This document shows, piece by piece, positions 9,441 through 21,299 of a DNA stretch of 45,698 bases. The stretch lies in assembly GCF_015352445.1 (NCBI RefSeq), contig NZ_JADKPO010000035.1, forward strand, positions 1 to 45,698. Reading direction: 5' to 3'. The notes beneath the pieces are model-generated. The model searched no databases, was not told where the DNA came from, and worked only from the letters and a program-made list of their open reading frames with translations. How positions within the stretch are numbered: the stretch's first letter is position 1; each line of letters starts with the position of its first letter. The position numbers and the translations under genes are program-made. Source of the DNA: Nocardioides agariphilus. GTDB lineage: Bacteria; Actinomycetota; Actinomycetes; Propionibacteriales; Nocardioidaceae.

Positions 9441-10547
9441 TCAGTCCCTCGGGAGCTGGAGCGTGCCTGACGTGTCCTCGAAGCGAAGCAGGCAGCCGGC
9501 GTCGGCAGTGCACTCGGAGAGCTGGCGCCGCACCCCGCCGTCGCCGAAGGCGTCCGCGACGACGAAGTAGCGCTCGGCGTCCTCCCACCAGATGTCGATG
9601 ACAGGACCGTCGAGCCGGTCGAAGGTCACCCTCGCCGTGCTTCCGCTCCCGAGGTCGGTGAGGTACAGGCCGCCTTTCAACCGCGCGTCGCGGTCGGCGT
9701 CGTCGGCGCCGGACGCCAGCCACCGCCCGTCCGGTGAGAGCGCCGCGGTCCCTAAGCCGAGGGCGTCGTAACGCCGCTTCCCCACGGTCGACCAGATCTC
9801 CGTGCCCTCCTGCGTGGTCACCGCCAGCACCTGGCCCGCGAGCGCGGCACGCAGCGGCGACGACGCGGGCCTCACGTCGTAGAACGCCTTCCCCACGTGG
9901 AGCTCGACGGAGTTGACGCCGTCGGCCGCCCAGCTGTCCTGGCCGACGGCGAGTACCTGCTGTCCAGGGGTCAGCTCGATGGTCTCGAGGTCGGTCTGCT
10001 GGCCGAGCGCGCGGCGGTGCAGCGTGTTGTCGAGGTCGACGAACCACAGCTGCGTCGCGGTGGCGTCCACCGCCGCCCACTGGATCGGCTCAGAGCCGAC
10101 CACGTCGACGGGCTCTCCCACGGTGCCGTCGATGCGTACGTCGACCCGCTTGAGGTGGCTGTCGAGGTCGACGTAGACCACACCGTCCGGCACTCGGGCC
10201 ACGATCTCCTCGACCTCGATGCCGGTGTCGACCTCGAACGACGGGTCATCAGGCGGGCTGAGGAAGAGCTTGTGCTGCTCGACGTAGGCGAGCACGTTGC
10301 GACTCCGCGTGGGCACCTCGCTGCGCTGCCCGTCTCCTGCGACGTCCGGCCGACCTGAACCCCCGGGCGCGACCAGCCAGGCGCCGATGCCCACGACAGC
10401 CACGGCAGCGGCGGCGACCGCGGTCTGTCCGAGCCGGCGGGCGCGGCGCGCGCGTCGTAGGCGTCCGTCGAAGGCGACCAGGTCGATGACCGGCGGCGCT
10501 ACGGCCGCGCCGATGTCGTGCAGCGTCTCGCGGATGTCGGTGGTCAT
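9441..10547 (-). CDS. Membrane-anchored beta-propeller protein, probable sigma-factor partner
   Basis: A 368-residue protein. About 37 cytoplasmic residues (MTTDIRETLHDIGAAVAPP... ending in the basic LRRARRARRLG) precede one membrane span (TAVAAAAVAVVGIGAWLVA). A long extracytoplasmic domain follows with TolB/WD-like repeats (for example LSPDGRWLASGADD and ITVGEPV-type strands). Its ATG overlaps the stop of the upstream sigma gene in an ATGA arrangement, indicating translational coupling. That position is usual for an anti-sigma factor or accessory regulator. However, the cytoplasmic part lacks the HxxxCxxC zinc motif of classical anti-sigma domains, so direct sigma binding is inference only. 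Confidence 0.75.
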   Translation of the reverse strand: MTTDIRETLHDIGAAVAPPVIDLVAFDGRLRRARRARRLGQTAVAAAAVAVVGIGAWLVAPGGSGRPDVAGDGQRSEVPTRSRNVLAYVEQHKLFLSPPDDPSFEVDTGIEVEEIVARVPDGVVYVDLDSHLKRVDVRIDGTVGEPVDVVGSEPIQWAAVDATATQLWFVDLDNTLHRRALGQQTDLETIELTPGQQVLAVGQDSWAADGVNSVELHVGKAFYDVRPASSPLRAALAGQVLAVTTQEGTEIWSTVGKRRYDALGLGTAALSPDGRWLASGADDADRDARLKGGLYLTDLGSGSTARVTFDRLDGPVIDIWWEDAERYFVVADAFGDGGVRRQLSECTADAGCLLRFEDTSGTLQLPRD

Positions 10548-11047
10548 GGCAGCTCCTTGGCGAGCTCGAGATCGGGAAGCGCGGCGCGCAGTCGCACCAG
10601 CGCGTGGTGGGTCTGGCTCTTCACCGAGCCGATCGAGCAGCCGAGCGCATCAGCGGTCTGGGCCTCGGTCAGGTCCTCGAAGTAGCGCAGCACCAAGGTC
10701 GCGCGCATCCGCGGCGGGAGGTTGCGGATCTCCTGCCACAGCGCGAGGTGGTCGGCGCGGGTGGCCAGCGCCCCGGCGTGGCCCGGGTCGGGGAGCGAGT
10801 CGGTGACGACCTCGCGGCCGCGGCGCCGCCACGTACGTTGCACCTCGCGCGCCAGCCCTCGGCGTACGTAGGCCTCGGCCGCGCGCTTGTCGCGGATGGA
10901 GCCCCAGCGCACGCACGTCTTGGCCAGGACGGTCTGCAGCAGGTCCTCGGCCTCGTGCGGGTCGCCGGTCAGCAGGTAGGCGGTCCGGTACAGCCGCGCC
11001 CAGCTGGCGGCCATGAAGTCCGCGAACCGAGGTTCCGAGTCACTCAC
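10544..11047 (-). CDS. SigE-type ECF RNA polymerase sigma factor
   Basis: A 167-residue ECF sigma factor of the actinobacterial SigE/SigE-fam type. Region 2 is FADFMAASWARLYRTAYLLTGD followed by EAEDLLQTVLAKTCVRW. Region 4 is LPPRMRATLVLRYFEDLTEAQ with the helix-turn-helix DALGCSIGSVKSQTHHALVRLR. I chose the GTG at 11047 because family members begin near this point, and upstream codons give no conserved sequence. A GAGG stretch lies about 11 nt upstream. The stop overlaps the ATG of the membrane beta-propeller gene, forming a coupled pair. The signal it responds to cannot be read from the sequence. Confidence 0.9.
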   Translation of the reverse strand: MSDSEPRFADFMAASWARLYRTAYLLTGDPHEAEDLLQTVLAKTCVRWGSIRDKRAAEAYVRRGLAREVQRTWRRRGREVVTDSLPDPGHAGALATRADHLALWQEIRNLPPRMRATLVLRYFEDLTEAQTADALGCSIGSVKSQTHHALVRLRAALPDLELAKELP

Positions 11048-11084
11048 GACGAGAAAGACCTCGCGCACGAGCGAAAGGTTGAGG

Positions 11085-12392
11085 TCACATCTGCGCTGTC
11101 GTGGTCGTGTCCACGTTCTCGACCCGATGGCGCGGCATGAGCAGGCACAGGGCAGCCGCCCCCAGGCACAGCCCACCGGCGGTCATCCAGGCGGCGAAGT
11201 AGTCGCCGGCCTGCTGCCGCACGAACCCCGCGAAGCTCGCCGCGACCCCGGCGCCGATCATGTGGCTGGCATAGACCCAGCCGAAGACCACCGAGCTGCG
11301 CTGCAGCCCGAAGTGCTGGCGGCACAGCGCCACCGTCGGAGGCACGGTCGCCACCCAGTCGAGGCCGTAGAACACGATGAACACGAACAGGCTCGGCTTG
11401 ACGGTCGCAGCCAGCACCCAGGGGACGACCAACAGCGAGAGCCCGCGCAGGCCGTAGTAGGCGAAGAGCAGGTAGCGGCTGTCGACCCGGTCGGTCAGCC
11501 AGCCGCTCGCCACGGTGCCGAGGATGTCGAAGATGCCGACCAGCGCCAGCAGGCCGGCGCTCGTGGTCGCGGGCATCCCGTGGTCGTGGGCTGCCGGCAC
11601 GAAGTGGGTGCCGATCAGGCCGTTGGTCGACCAACCGCAGATCCAGAAGGTGACCATCAGGATCCAGAACACCCGGCTGCGCGCACTCTCGCGGAGCACG
11701 CGTACGGCGAACCCAGCGGCACTCTCACCACCTCGGGTCGGCGCCGGCTCGACGTACGTCGCGGGATCGGCGCCGTAGGGCAGCAGCCCGACATCAGCGG
11801 GATGGTCGCGCAGCAGCCACCAGGTCAGGGGCGCCAGCACGAGCGCGAACGCCCCCACCAGGCCAGCCGCCCACTGCCAGCCGGGCCCGTTGGCAAGGTA
11901 GGCGACGGCGGGCAGGAAGACGAGCTGGCCGGTCGAGCTGGCCGCGGAGAACACACCGGTCACCAGGCCCCGGCGCGCCTCGAACCAGCGGTTGGCGACC
12001 ACCGCACCGAAGACCAGGGCCAGCGCGCCCGTGCCGATCCCGACGCCGAAGCCCCACAGCAGCCACAGCTGCCAGGCGGTCTGCATGAACAAGGTGGCCG
12101 TCATCGCCACGCTGACCAGGGCCAGCGCGATGGTGGCCACCCGCCGCACCCCGAACCGCTCCATCAGCGCCGCCGCGAACGGTGCGGTGAGGCCGTAGAC
12201 CATCAGGTTCAAGGTCACCGCGAAGCTGGTCGTCGCACGCGACCACCCGAAGTCGGCCTCGAGCGGCTCCAGCATCACACCGGTCGTCGACCTGAACGCC
12301 GCCGCGCTGATCAGTCCCAGCAGCGTCACGCCCGCCACCCACCAGGCGCGGTGCAGGCGCGGCCGGGTGCGCGGCTCGATGGTGGCGGTCAC
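11085..12392 (-). CDS. MFS transporter (monocarboxylate/oxalate-type)
   Basis: A 435-residue major facilitator with about twelve hydrophobic segments. The N-terminal half carries FGWSRATTSFAVTLNLMVYG and MERFGVRRVATIAL, features of the MCT/OFA-like MFS branch. The middle loop contains LRDHPADVGLLPYG. Substrate is not predictable; small carboxylates are typical of the branch. The start is the GTG at 12392: TAGAAT, the best -10 match in this window, ends 7 nt before it, giving a leaderless mRNA. The open frame continues upstream for 17 codons with no family conservation. It lies upstream of the sigma gene on the same strand with a 37-bp gap. Confidence 0.87.
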   Translation of the reverse strand: MTATIEPRTRPRLHRAWWVAGVTLLGLISAAAFRSTTGVMLEPLEADFGWSRATTSFAVTLNLMVYGLTAPFAAALMERFGVRRVATIALALVSVAMTATLFMQTAWQLWLLWGFGVGIGTGALALVFGAVVANRWFEARRGLVTGVFSAASSTGQLVFLPAVAYLANGPGWQWAAGLVGAFALVLAPLTWWLLRDHPADVGLLPYGADPATYVEPAPTRGGESAAGFAVRVLRESARSRVFWILMVTFWICGWSTNGLIGTHFVPAAHDHGMPATTSAGLLALVGIFDILGTVASGWLTDRVDSRYLLFAYYGLRGLSLLVVPWVLAATVKPSLFVFIVFYGLDWVATVPPTVALCRQHFGLQRSSVVFGWVYASHMIGAGVAASFAGFVRQQAGDYFAAWMTAGGLCLGAAALCLLMPRHRVENVDTTTTAQM

Positions 12393-12469
12393 CGACCAGA
12401 TTCTATTTCCGCTCCAGCGCCGCGACCGCCGAGATCCCGCCAACGGCCATCGACTCCCGGCCTAGTGTC

Positions 12470-13195
12470 CTAGATCCGCTCGTAGGCCAGGTCGGTGATG
12501 GTGCGGCCGGCCGCCAGACCCTTGCGCTCGAACTTGGTCACCGGCCGCTCGTCCCAGCGAGGCACGACACCGCCCGACAGGCCGGGCTCGTCGTCGAGCA
12601 CCTCGAGCATCTGCTCGGCGTAGTCGGCCCAGTCGGTGGCCAGCCGCCAGGTCGCCCCGGGAGCCAGCCGCGAGGTGACCAGGCCCGCGAACGCCGGCGT
12701 CACCAGCCGCCGCTTGTGGTGCTTCTTCTTGTGCCACGGGTCGGGGAAGAACGTCCACAGCTCGGCGAGCTCGCCAGGCCCGAACAGGTGCTCCATCGAC
12801 CACACGGCGTCGACCGAGCAGAACCGGACGTTCGTCGCGCCGCTCTCGGCCACCCGCTGCAGGGCGTCGGCGACGCCGGGCCTCCAGACCTCGAACGCCA
12901 CCACGTCGTAGGCCGGCCGGGCCAGCGCCAGCGCAGCCGTCGTCTCGCCGATGCCCGAGCCGATCTCCACGATGATCGGTGCGTCCCGTCCGAACCAGGT
13001 GCGCCAGGCGAATCCCGGCTGGTCCACGGCCTGGTCGGGCACCACCCAGCTCTCGTGGTGGGCCTCCCACGCCGCACGCTGTCGCGGCGTGAAGCGGGAG
13101 CCCCTCCGGGCGTAGGTCAGCACCTCGCGCATCGGCCGCCCGTCCTCGGTCAGACGGTGGTGGGGGCGCGCCGGGCGCACTCCCTCCTCAGGCAT
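12470..13195 (-). CDS. trmB: tRNA (guanine-N7-)-methyltransferase
   Basis: TrmB uses S-adenosylmethionine to methylate N7 of G46 in the tRNA variable loop. The 241-residue product shows the SAM-binding motif VEIGSGIGETT, the acidic motif FEVWRPG, the family signature FFPDPWHKKKHHKRRLV and the C-terminal segment WDERPVTKFERKG. The chosen ATG at 13195 overlaps the end of the DUF3224 gene by 8 nt. A second in-frame ATG at 13132 (MREVLTYARR) is closer to the conserved region and is a plausible alternative. Overlap suggests co-expression with DUF3224. Confidence 0.93.
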   Translation of the reverse strand: MPEEGVRPARPHHRLTEDGRPMREVLTYARRGSRFTPRQRAAWEAHHESWVVPDQAVDQPGFAWRTWFGRDAPIIVEIGSGIGETTAALALARPAYDVVAFEVWRPGVADALQRVAESGATNVRFCSVDAVWSMEHLFGPGELAELWTFFPDPWHKKKHHKRRLVTPAFAGLVTSRLAPGATWRLATDWADYAEQMLEVLDDEPGLSGGVVPRWDERPVTKFERKGLAAGRTITDLAYERI

Positions 13196-13589
13196 CCGGC
13201 AGCTCGTAGACGAGGTCGTAGCGGTGCTCGCCATCGAGGATCTCGAGGTCCAGCCGACCGGCGATGCCGGCCAGCTCACCCGTGCCCGAGCCGGGGGTGA
13301 TGACGTAGGTGAGCTGCTGGTCGCCGCCGGACATGGTGCCGAGCTGCTGGAGGGCGAAGGTCCCTCGTCGGCCCTGCAAGGTGACGGAGGCGATCTCCTG
13401 CGCGACGTACCCCGCCTCGCCGATCGAGGGGTCGCCGGCCGAGAGCATGATGCCGACACCCACCCCCTCGGCGTCTCCGGCGTACACCTTCTCGAGCACG
13501 AAGCGACCGATCTGCGGGATCCCGCTCTCCTCGGGGGTGACGGTCACGGCGAAGGTCCCGCGGGCGTGACGGGATGCAGGCTCGGACAT
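13188..13589 (-). CDS. DUF3224 domain-containing protein
   Basis: A 133-residue small beta-barrel-like protein of the DUF3224 family. Recognisable are GTFAVTVTPEE at the start, then EAGYVAQEIASVTLQGRRGTFALQ, GTMSGGDQQLTY and the family hallmark TPGSGTGELAGIAG, ending HRYDLVYELPDA. No catalytic residues are known for the family. The ATG at 13589 is preceded by CAGGAT with 7 nt between, compatible with a leaderless transcript. Its end overlaps trmB by 8 nt. It is divergent from the VOC gene, with 39 bp between the start codons. Confidence 0.88.
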   Translation of the reverse strand: MSEPASRHARGTFAVTVTPEESGIPQIGRFVLEKVYAGDAEGVGVGIMLSAGDPSIGEAGYVAQEIASVTLQGRRGTFALQQLGTMSGGDQQLTYVITPGSGTGELAGIAGRLDLEILDGEHRYDLVYELPDA

Positions 13590-13628
13590 GGGCACGATCC
13601 TGCCAGCGTCGCGACTAGCGTTCGGCCC

Positions 13629-14384
13629 GTGGTCTCCTGGATCAGCGCGTTCCTCGACCTGCCTGCCGGCGACTTCCAGCGCGGGACGACGTTCTGGAGT
13701 GCCCTGACCGGCTACTCCGTGTCCCCGGCCCGCGGCGACCACGGCGAGTTCGCCACCCTCGTACCTACCGACGGCGACGACTACCTCCGGGTACAACGCC
13801 TCGGCGAGGGGTCGGCCCGGCTGCACCTCGACCTCCACGTCGAGGACCCGAGCGCCGCCACCGTCGAGGCCCTGGCGCTCGGTGCTCGCGAGCTGGCACG
13901 GCCCGACGGGCCGGAGGGGTACGTCGTGCTGGCCTCGCCGGGCGGCTTCGTCTTCTGCCTCGTCTCCCGCTCCGCCTCCCGAGTGCCGCCCCCGGCCACC
14001 TGGCCCGGGGTGCGGCGCAGCCGCGTCTACCAGGTCAGCCTGGACCTGCCGGGCGACGGCTACGACACCGAGCTCGCCTTCTGGGTCGGGCTCCTCCAGG
14101 GCCGACCCGAGCCCTCGGTGCGTCGCCCGGAGTTCAGCTGGCTGCGACAGCCCGGCCCCGACGTGCCCCTGGCCGTGCTGGTGCAGCGACTCGACCGCCG
14201 CGACGGACCGGTGAGCGCCCACTTCGACGTCGGGTCACCCGATCGCGTCGCCGAGACCGAGCGACACCTCGCCCTGGGCGCCTCGGTCCTCACCGTCGAG
14301 GAGTTCTGGACCGTGCTGCGCGACCCCACCGGCATGGCGTACTGCATCACCGACCGAGACCCCGCGACCGGACAGCTCAGGTGA
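13629..14384 (+). CDS. Two-domain VOC (glyoxalase/dioxygenase-fold) protein
   Basis: A 251-residue protein with two vicinal-oxygen-chelate modules in tandem. The first covers about residues 1-112 (ISAFLDLPAGDFQRGTTFWSALTGY, ending GGFVFCLV). The second covers about 125-245 (VYQVSLDLPGDGYDTELAFWVGLL, ending DPTGMAYCITDRDP). VOC proteins bind a metal through a few His/Glu residues and catalyse isomerisation, ring cleavage or epoxide opening, or act as binding proteins; the substrate is unknown here. The GTG at 13629 follows TAGCGT with 7 nt between, a leaderless arrangement. Its 3' end overlaps the convergent mug gene by 8 bp. Confidence 0.85.
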   Translation: MVSWISAFLDLPAGDFQRGTTFWSALTGYSVSPARGDHGEFATLVPTDGDDYLRVQRLGEGSARLHLDLHVEDPSAATVEALALGARELARPDGPEGYVVLASPGGFVFCLVSRSASRVPPPATWPGVRRSRVYQVSLDLPGDGYDTELAFWVGLLQGRPEPSVRRPEFSWLRQPGPDVPLAVLVQRLDRRDGPVSAHFDVGSPDRVAETERHLALGASVLTVEEFWTVLRDPTGMAYCITDRDPATGQLR

Positions 14385-14943
14385 TCAGTCCGGCTGCCCG
14401 CGCCGGTTCGCAGTACGCCGCCGCCAGGGAGTCGACCGTCTCGTGCGCGTTGAGCCCACTCGGGTTCGGGACCACCCACAGCTGCGCCGGCCCGATCGGC
14501 TCGGGCTGGTGCCCGGGCACCGCCCGGGGCCTGCCGAACGCCGTGCGATAGGCCGTGATGCCGAGCATGGCGACCACCCTCGGACGCACCTGCTCAACCA
14601 AGGCCACCAGGCGCTCACCACCTTCGCGCAGCTCACCGGCCGTCAGCTCGTCGGCTCGCGCGGTGGCCCCGCGCACGAGGCTGGCGATGCCGATGCCGCG
14701 CTCGAGGAGCCCGGCCCTGACGGCGTCGGTCATCGGGTCGCGCACATCGACCGGCGCCTCGATGATCCCGGCCTTGAGCAGCGCGGGCCAGAAGCGGTTG
14801 GCCGGGTTGCCGAAGTGCGTCTGGGTAGCCGCCGTACGGAGGCCGGGGTTGATGCCGACGAAGAGCAACCGCGTCCGGGGGCCGAGCAGGTCGGGGACCT
14901 CGACGCCGCGGAAGGACTGCAGCTCTGCTCGGGTGAACCTCAT
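14377..14943 (-). CDS. mug: G/U mismatch-specific uracil-DNA glycosylase (MUG)
   Basis: A 188-residue base-excision repair enzyme of the uracil-DNA glycosylase superfamily. The active-site motif I is FVGINPGLRTA (with the Asn of the MUG type) and motif II is PNPSGLNAH. Between them lie THFGNPANRFWPALLKAG and the strand VVAMLGITAYRTAFG. It removes uracil or ethenocytosine opposite guanine. The ATG at 14943 is preceded by CAGAAT with 6 nt between. The gene converges on the VOC gene with an 8-bp overlap of coding ends. Confidence 0.9.
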   Translation of the reverse strand: MRFTRAELQSFRGVEVPDLLGPRTRLLFVGINPGLRTAATQTHFGNPANRFWPALLKAGIIEAPVDVRDPMTDAVRAGLLERGIGIASLVRGATARADELTAGELREGGERLVALVEQVRPRVVAMLGITAYRTAFGRPRAVPGHQPEPIGPAQLWVVPNPSGLNAHETVDSLAAAYCEPARAAGLIT

Positions 14944-14991
14944 GCGTGCATTCTGGTTGTGGCCATCGGTGGGCGGGCATACCGTCGACAG

Positions 14992-15417
14992 GTGGACGGC
15001 GACCTCCTGCGCGGCATCGCGGGTCTGGTCGCGCTCAGCCTCACCGGCGCCGTGACGCTGCGGCTGCTGCTCAGGTCACCGGCAGCGATCAACTGGTTGC
15101 TCGACGACTTCACACCCGGAGTGCGCCGACGCCTGCGTCGCCAGGTGGAGCAGCCACTGGGCCGTCCGATCGAGGAGATCGCCAGCAGCATCCGCCGCCT
15201 CGGCGCCGCCTACTACGGCGGACACCCCGGACGCTCGTGGGTCAAGACCGAGGCGTTCCGGCGCGCCTACGAGCAGGCCCTGGTCGAGGGCTGCCAGGCG
15301 CTGGGCATCACCACCGACCTCACGGACGTCGAGCTCGGCAGCGGCCATGACACCGAGCGGCTGCGCGTCGAGCACCTGCTGGCGAACGCCGGCCTGGTCA
15401 TGCGCCGCGCCGCCTGA
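14992..15417 (+). CDS. Small membrane-anchored hypothetical protein
   Basis: A 141-residue protein I cannot assign to a family. One membrane span near the N-terminus (IAGLVALSLTGAVTLRLLL) is followed by a soluble domain with basic stretches (TPGVRRRLRRQVEQPLG) and helical segments (EEIASSIRRLGAAYYGG, EAFRRAYEQALVEGCQALGI). The GTG at 14992 is chosen because TACCGT ends 6 nt upstream, fitting the leaderless pattern of this window. It converges on tuf, and the shared terminator hairpin lies between the two 3' ends. Confidence 0.6.
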   Translation: MDGDLLRGIAGLVALSLTGAVTLRLLLRSPAAINWLLDDFTPGVRRRLRRQVEQPLGRPIEEIASSIRRLGAAYYGGHPGRSWVKTEAFRRAYEQALVEGCQALGITTDLTDVELGSGHDTERLRVEHLLANAGLVMRRAA

Positions 15418-15462
15418 TGCTGGAAGGCCCGAGCTCGCGTGTCGAGACCCGGTGACATGGCA

Positions 15463-15491
15463 AGACCCCCGCTCCGAGGGAGCGGGGGTCT
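15463..15491. terminator. Transcription terminator of the str operon
   Basis: A 13-bp perfect stem (15463-15475 pairing with 15479-15491, arms AGACCCCCGCTCC and complement) closes a 3-nt loop. It lies about 15 bp after the tuf stop codon and 46 bp after the convergent small membrane-protein gene. It has few T residues after the stem, as is usual in GC-rich actinobacteria, and is symmetrical, so it can serve both genes. Confidence 0.88.
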
Positions 15492-15505
15492 GGTCAGGCC
15501 AAGGA

Positions 15506-16699
<1,194 letters not shown>

Positions 16700-16800
16700 T
16701 GGGGCTCCTCCTGTTGTGTGTTTCTTGACTCGTAGTTGAACTGTGCTGCCGAGGATTCGGTTTGGGCAACCCGACGATGACGCTTGGTCGAGGTCGGAAG

Positions 16801-18912
<2,112 letters not shown>

Positions 18913-19008
18913 TGTGTCAGCGTTCCTTAGGTAGGAGTGTGGGTGCTGGGGGCATGCGCCCGATCGGGGCGGGTGCGCCGGCCGATCGGGCCAGCACACC
19001 GCTGCGGG

Positions 19009-19479
19009 TCACCAGCGGTAGTGGGCGAAGGCCTTGTTGGACTCGGCCATCTTGTGGGTGTCCTCGCGCTTCTTCACCGCGGCACCAAGGCCGTTGGAGG
19101 CATCGAGGATCTCGTTCATCAGGCGCTCGTGCATCGTCTTCTCGCGACGGGCCTGGGCGTATCCGACCAGCCAGCGCAGCGCGAGCGTGGTGCCGCGCGT
19201 GCCCTTGACCTCGATCGGGACCTGGTAGGTCGCGCCGCCGACACGGCGGGACTTGACCTCGATGGCCGGCTTGACGTTGTCGAGCGCGCGCTTGAGCGTG
19301 ACGACCGGGTCGGTGCCCGTCTTCTCGCGGCAGCCCTCCAGCGCGGTGTAGACGATGCGCTGGGCGACCTGCTTCTTGCCGTCCTCGAGCACCTTGGAGA
19401 CGAGCTGGCTCACCAGCTGCGACCCGTAGACCGGGTCGGTGACAATCGGCCGCTTAGGCGCGGGTCCCTTGCGCGGCAT
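19009..19479 (-). CDS. rpsG: 30S ribosomal protein S7
   Basis: The 156-residue primary rRNA-binding protein of the small-subunit head. It begins [20 protein letters not shown] and carries the family segments [14 protein letters not shown] and [17 protein letters not shown]. Length is the usual 156. The ATG is one base from the rpsL stop, and its Shine-Dalgarno (AAGGAG) lies inside the rpsL 3' end, so the two are translated as a coupled pair. It is the only gene of this operon with an ATG start; the other three use GTG. Confidence 0.98.
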   Translation of the reverse strand: MPRKGPAPKRPIVTDPVYGSQLVSQLVSKVLEDGKKQVAQRIVYTALEGCREKTGTDPVVTLKRALDNVKPAIEVKSRRVGGATYQVPIEVKGTRGTTLALRWLVGYAQARREKTMHERLMNEILDASNGLGAAVKKREDTHKMAESNKAFAHYRW

Positions 19480-19480
19480 A

Positions 19481-19855
19481 TCAGCTCTTCTCCTTCTTCG
19501 CGCCGTAACGGCTGCGGGCCTGCTTGCGGTTCTTCACGCCCTGGGTGTCGAGCGTGCCGCGGATGATCTTGTAGCGGACACCGGGAAGGTCCTTCACCCG
19601 GCCGCCGCGGACGAGCACGATCGAGTGCTCCTGGAGGTTGTGGCCGACACCCGGGATGTAAGCGGTGACCTCGACGCCGCTCGAGAGGCGCACACGTGCG
19701 ACCTTGCGGAGGGCGGAGTTCGGCTTCTTGGGGGTGGTCGTGTAGACGCGGGTGCAGACACCGCGGCGCTGGGGCGAACCCTTCAGGGCAGGCGTCTTGG
19801 TCTTCGTCGCCTTGTCCTGGCGGCCCTTGCGGACCAGCTGGTTGATCGTGGGCAC
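19481..19855 (-). CDS. rpsL: 30S ribosomal protein S12
   Basis: The 124-residue decoding-centre protein. It shows [13 protein letters not shown], the conserved loop [13 protein letters not shown] with the lysine that changes in streptomycin-resistant mutants, and [23 protein letters not shown] with the second such lysine. Both are the wild-type (streptomycin-sensitive) residues. The start is GTG, with AAAGGGA about 10 nt upstream. It is first in the str operon; the leader and promoter lie at about 19856-20043. Confidence 0.98.
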   Translation of the reverse strand: MPTINQLVRKGRQDKATKTKTPALKGSPQRRGVCTRVYTTTPKKPNSALRKVARVRLSSGVEVTAYIPGVGHNLQEHSIVLVRGGRVKDLPGVRYKIIRGTLDTQGVKNRKQARSRYGAKKEKS

Positions 19856-19885
19856 CTGGGTGGTTCCCTTTCTGTTCTGCTCTCA

Positions 19886-19917
19886 GTGCCCAGCGCCTTG
19901 CCGGGCACGATCGTGCT
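19886..19917 (-). promoter_or_regulatory. Palindromes in the str operon leader
   Basis: The rpsL leader contains the inverted repeat GTGCCC-N11-GGGCAC (19886-19891 / 19903-19908), overlapped by the perfect 12-bp palindrome GCACGATCGTGC (19906-19917). A third inverted repeat, GTCTGG-N5-CCAGAC, lies at 19987-20003 close to the predicted transcript start. These could fold in the mRNA leader and take part in attenuation or feedback by a ribosomal protein. That role is inference. Confidence 0.4.
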
Positions 19918-20013
19918 GCTACTGCTGGTGTGCCTGTGATGGTGTGCTCGACGCCACAGAACGGCGGTTTCGGGCACAGCCCAAAGGTCTGGTCGTCCCA
20001 GACACAAGGGTTG

Positions 20014-20043
20014 AGATTACTCTCGCGCCGCAAACACGGTCAA
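20014..20043 (-). promoter_or_regulatory. Promoter of the rpsL-rpsG-fusA-tuf operon
   Basis: On the minus strand TTGACC (20043-20038) and TAATCT (20019-20014) are separated by 18 bp, a good match to a housekeeping-sigma promoter. The predicted transcript would begin near 20007 and carry a leader of about 150 nt. The -35 box overlaps the stop codon of the MFS gene upstream on the same strand (ends at 20040). Confidence 0.7.
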
Positions 20044-21230
20044 AACGCGGGATGAAGGTCCCTGTCCGCCTGCTCCGGGTGCTGGTTGCTGCGCAGCAGC
20101 AGCAACGAGGCCAGCCCGGCTCCGGCGATGACGAGCAGCCCGCCCAAGATGAGCGTCCAGCGCGCGCCGAAGGTCTCCCCCACCCAGCCGATGACCGGTG
20201 AGCCGATCGGGGTGCCGCCCATCACGATGGTCATGTAGAGCGCCATCACCCGGCCGCGGTAGACCGGGTCGGCCTCGAGCTGCAAGGTCGCGTTGGCGGA
20301 GTTGAGCAGCGTCAGCGTGCAGAACCCGATGACCGGGCACGTCACCGCGAACAGCACGTAGGTCGGCATCAGCGCAGCCGCGATCTCGGCCGCGCCGAAG
20401 CCCAACGCGGCCACGACCAGCAGCCGCACGCGGATCGTCGTACGACGGGCAGCCATCAGTGCGCCGGCCAGCGAGCCGATCGCCATGAAGGACCCGAGCA
20501 GCCCGAACTCGCTGGCCCCCTTGCCGTAGACCTCGGTGGCCATCAGCGCCGAGGTGATCTGGAAGTTCATCCCGAAGGTGCCGGCGAAGAAGACCAGCAC
20601 CATCACCATCAGCATCTTGGGCTGGCTGCGCACGTAGCGGACACCGTCGAGCAGCATCCCGGGCGTGCGGGCGACCGGTGTCGGAGTGTGCAGCAGTGCC
20701 GGGTCCATCCGCTGCAGCTGGGCGATCACAGCGGCGTAGGACAGCGCGTTGATGAGGATCACCCAGCCGGTCGCCCCGGCCCCGCTGCCGAGGGCACCGA
20801 TCATCAGGCCGGCCAGGCCGGGGCCGAGGATGCGGGCGAGGTTGAACGCGGCGGAGTTGAGGCCGACCGCGTTGGTGACCTCGTCGCGCTCGACCATCTC
20901 CGAGACGAACGACTGCCGCGCCGGCGCGTCGAAGGCCGAGCCGATGCCGAACAGGAACGCCAGCGTGTAGACGTGCCAGACCTCCACCACGCCGGTCACG
21001 GTGATCACGCCGAGGACGAGCGAGGCGGTGGCCATCACCAGCTGCGTGAGCTGGAGCAGGCGGCGCTTGGAGAAGCGGTCGGCGACCACGCCGGCGTACG
21101 GCGAGAGCAGCAGCACGGGCAGGAACTGCAGCCCGGTGGTGATGCCGAGCGCCGACCCGCTGCCGTGGGTCAGCTGCAGCACCAGCCAGTCCTGGGCGAC
21201 CCGCTGCATCCATGTGCCGGTGTTGGACAC
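20040..21230 (-). CDS. MFS transporter (EntS-like), true start uncertain
   Basis: A major facilitator of the MFS_3/enterobactin-exporter-like branch, about twelve membrane spans, with the typical opening SNTGTWMQRVAQDWLVLQLT, then VADRFSKRRLLQL and FDAPARQSFVSEMV. The first usable start is the GTG at 21230 (396 residues), but it falls inside the first membrane span. The same frame upstream still reads conserved-looking sequence (TFKALRNPNYRKYAAGSV) back to the MarR stop at 21300-21302, with no ATG, GTG or TTG. The codon where homologues, as I recall them, begin (MSPTF) is ACG at 21293-21291, with AAGGA about 10 nt upstream. The natural gene may therefore be 20040-21293 with an ACG start. It is co-directional with the MarR gene, a common regulator-exporter pairing. 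Confidence 0.85.
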   Translation of the reverse strand: MSNTGTWMQRVAQDWLVLQLTHGSGSALGITTGLQFLPVLLLSPYAGVVADRFSKRRLLQLTQLVMATASLVLGVITVTGVVEVWHVYTLAFLFGIGSAFDAPARQSFVSEMVERDEVTNAVGLNSAAFNLARILGPGLAGLMIGALGSGAGATGWVILINALSYAAVIAQLQRMDPALLHTPTPVARTPGMLLDGVRYVRSQPKMLMVMVLVFFAGTFGMNFQITSALMATEVYGKGASEFGLLGSFMAIGSLAGALMAARRTTIRVRLLVVAALGFGAAEIAAALMPTYVLFAVTCPVIGFCTLTLLNSANATLQLEADPVYRGRVMALYMTIVMGGTPIGSPVIGWVGETFGARWTLILGGLLVIAGAGLASLLLLRSNQHPEQADRDLHPAF

Positions 21231-21299
21231 GACGCTGCCGGCGGCGTACTTGCGGTAGTTCGGGTTGCGCAGCGCCTTGAAGGTGGGGCTCGTGGGGTA

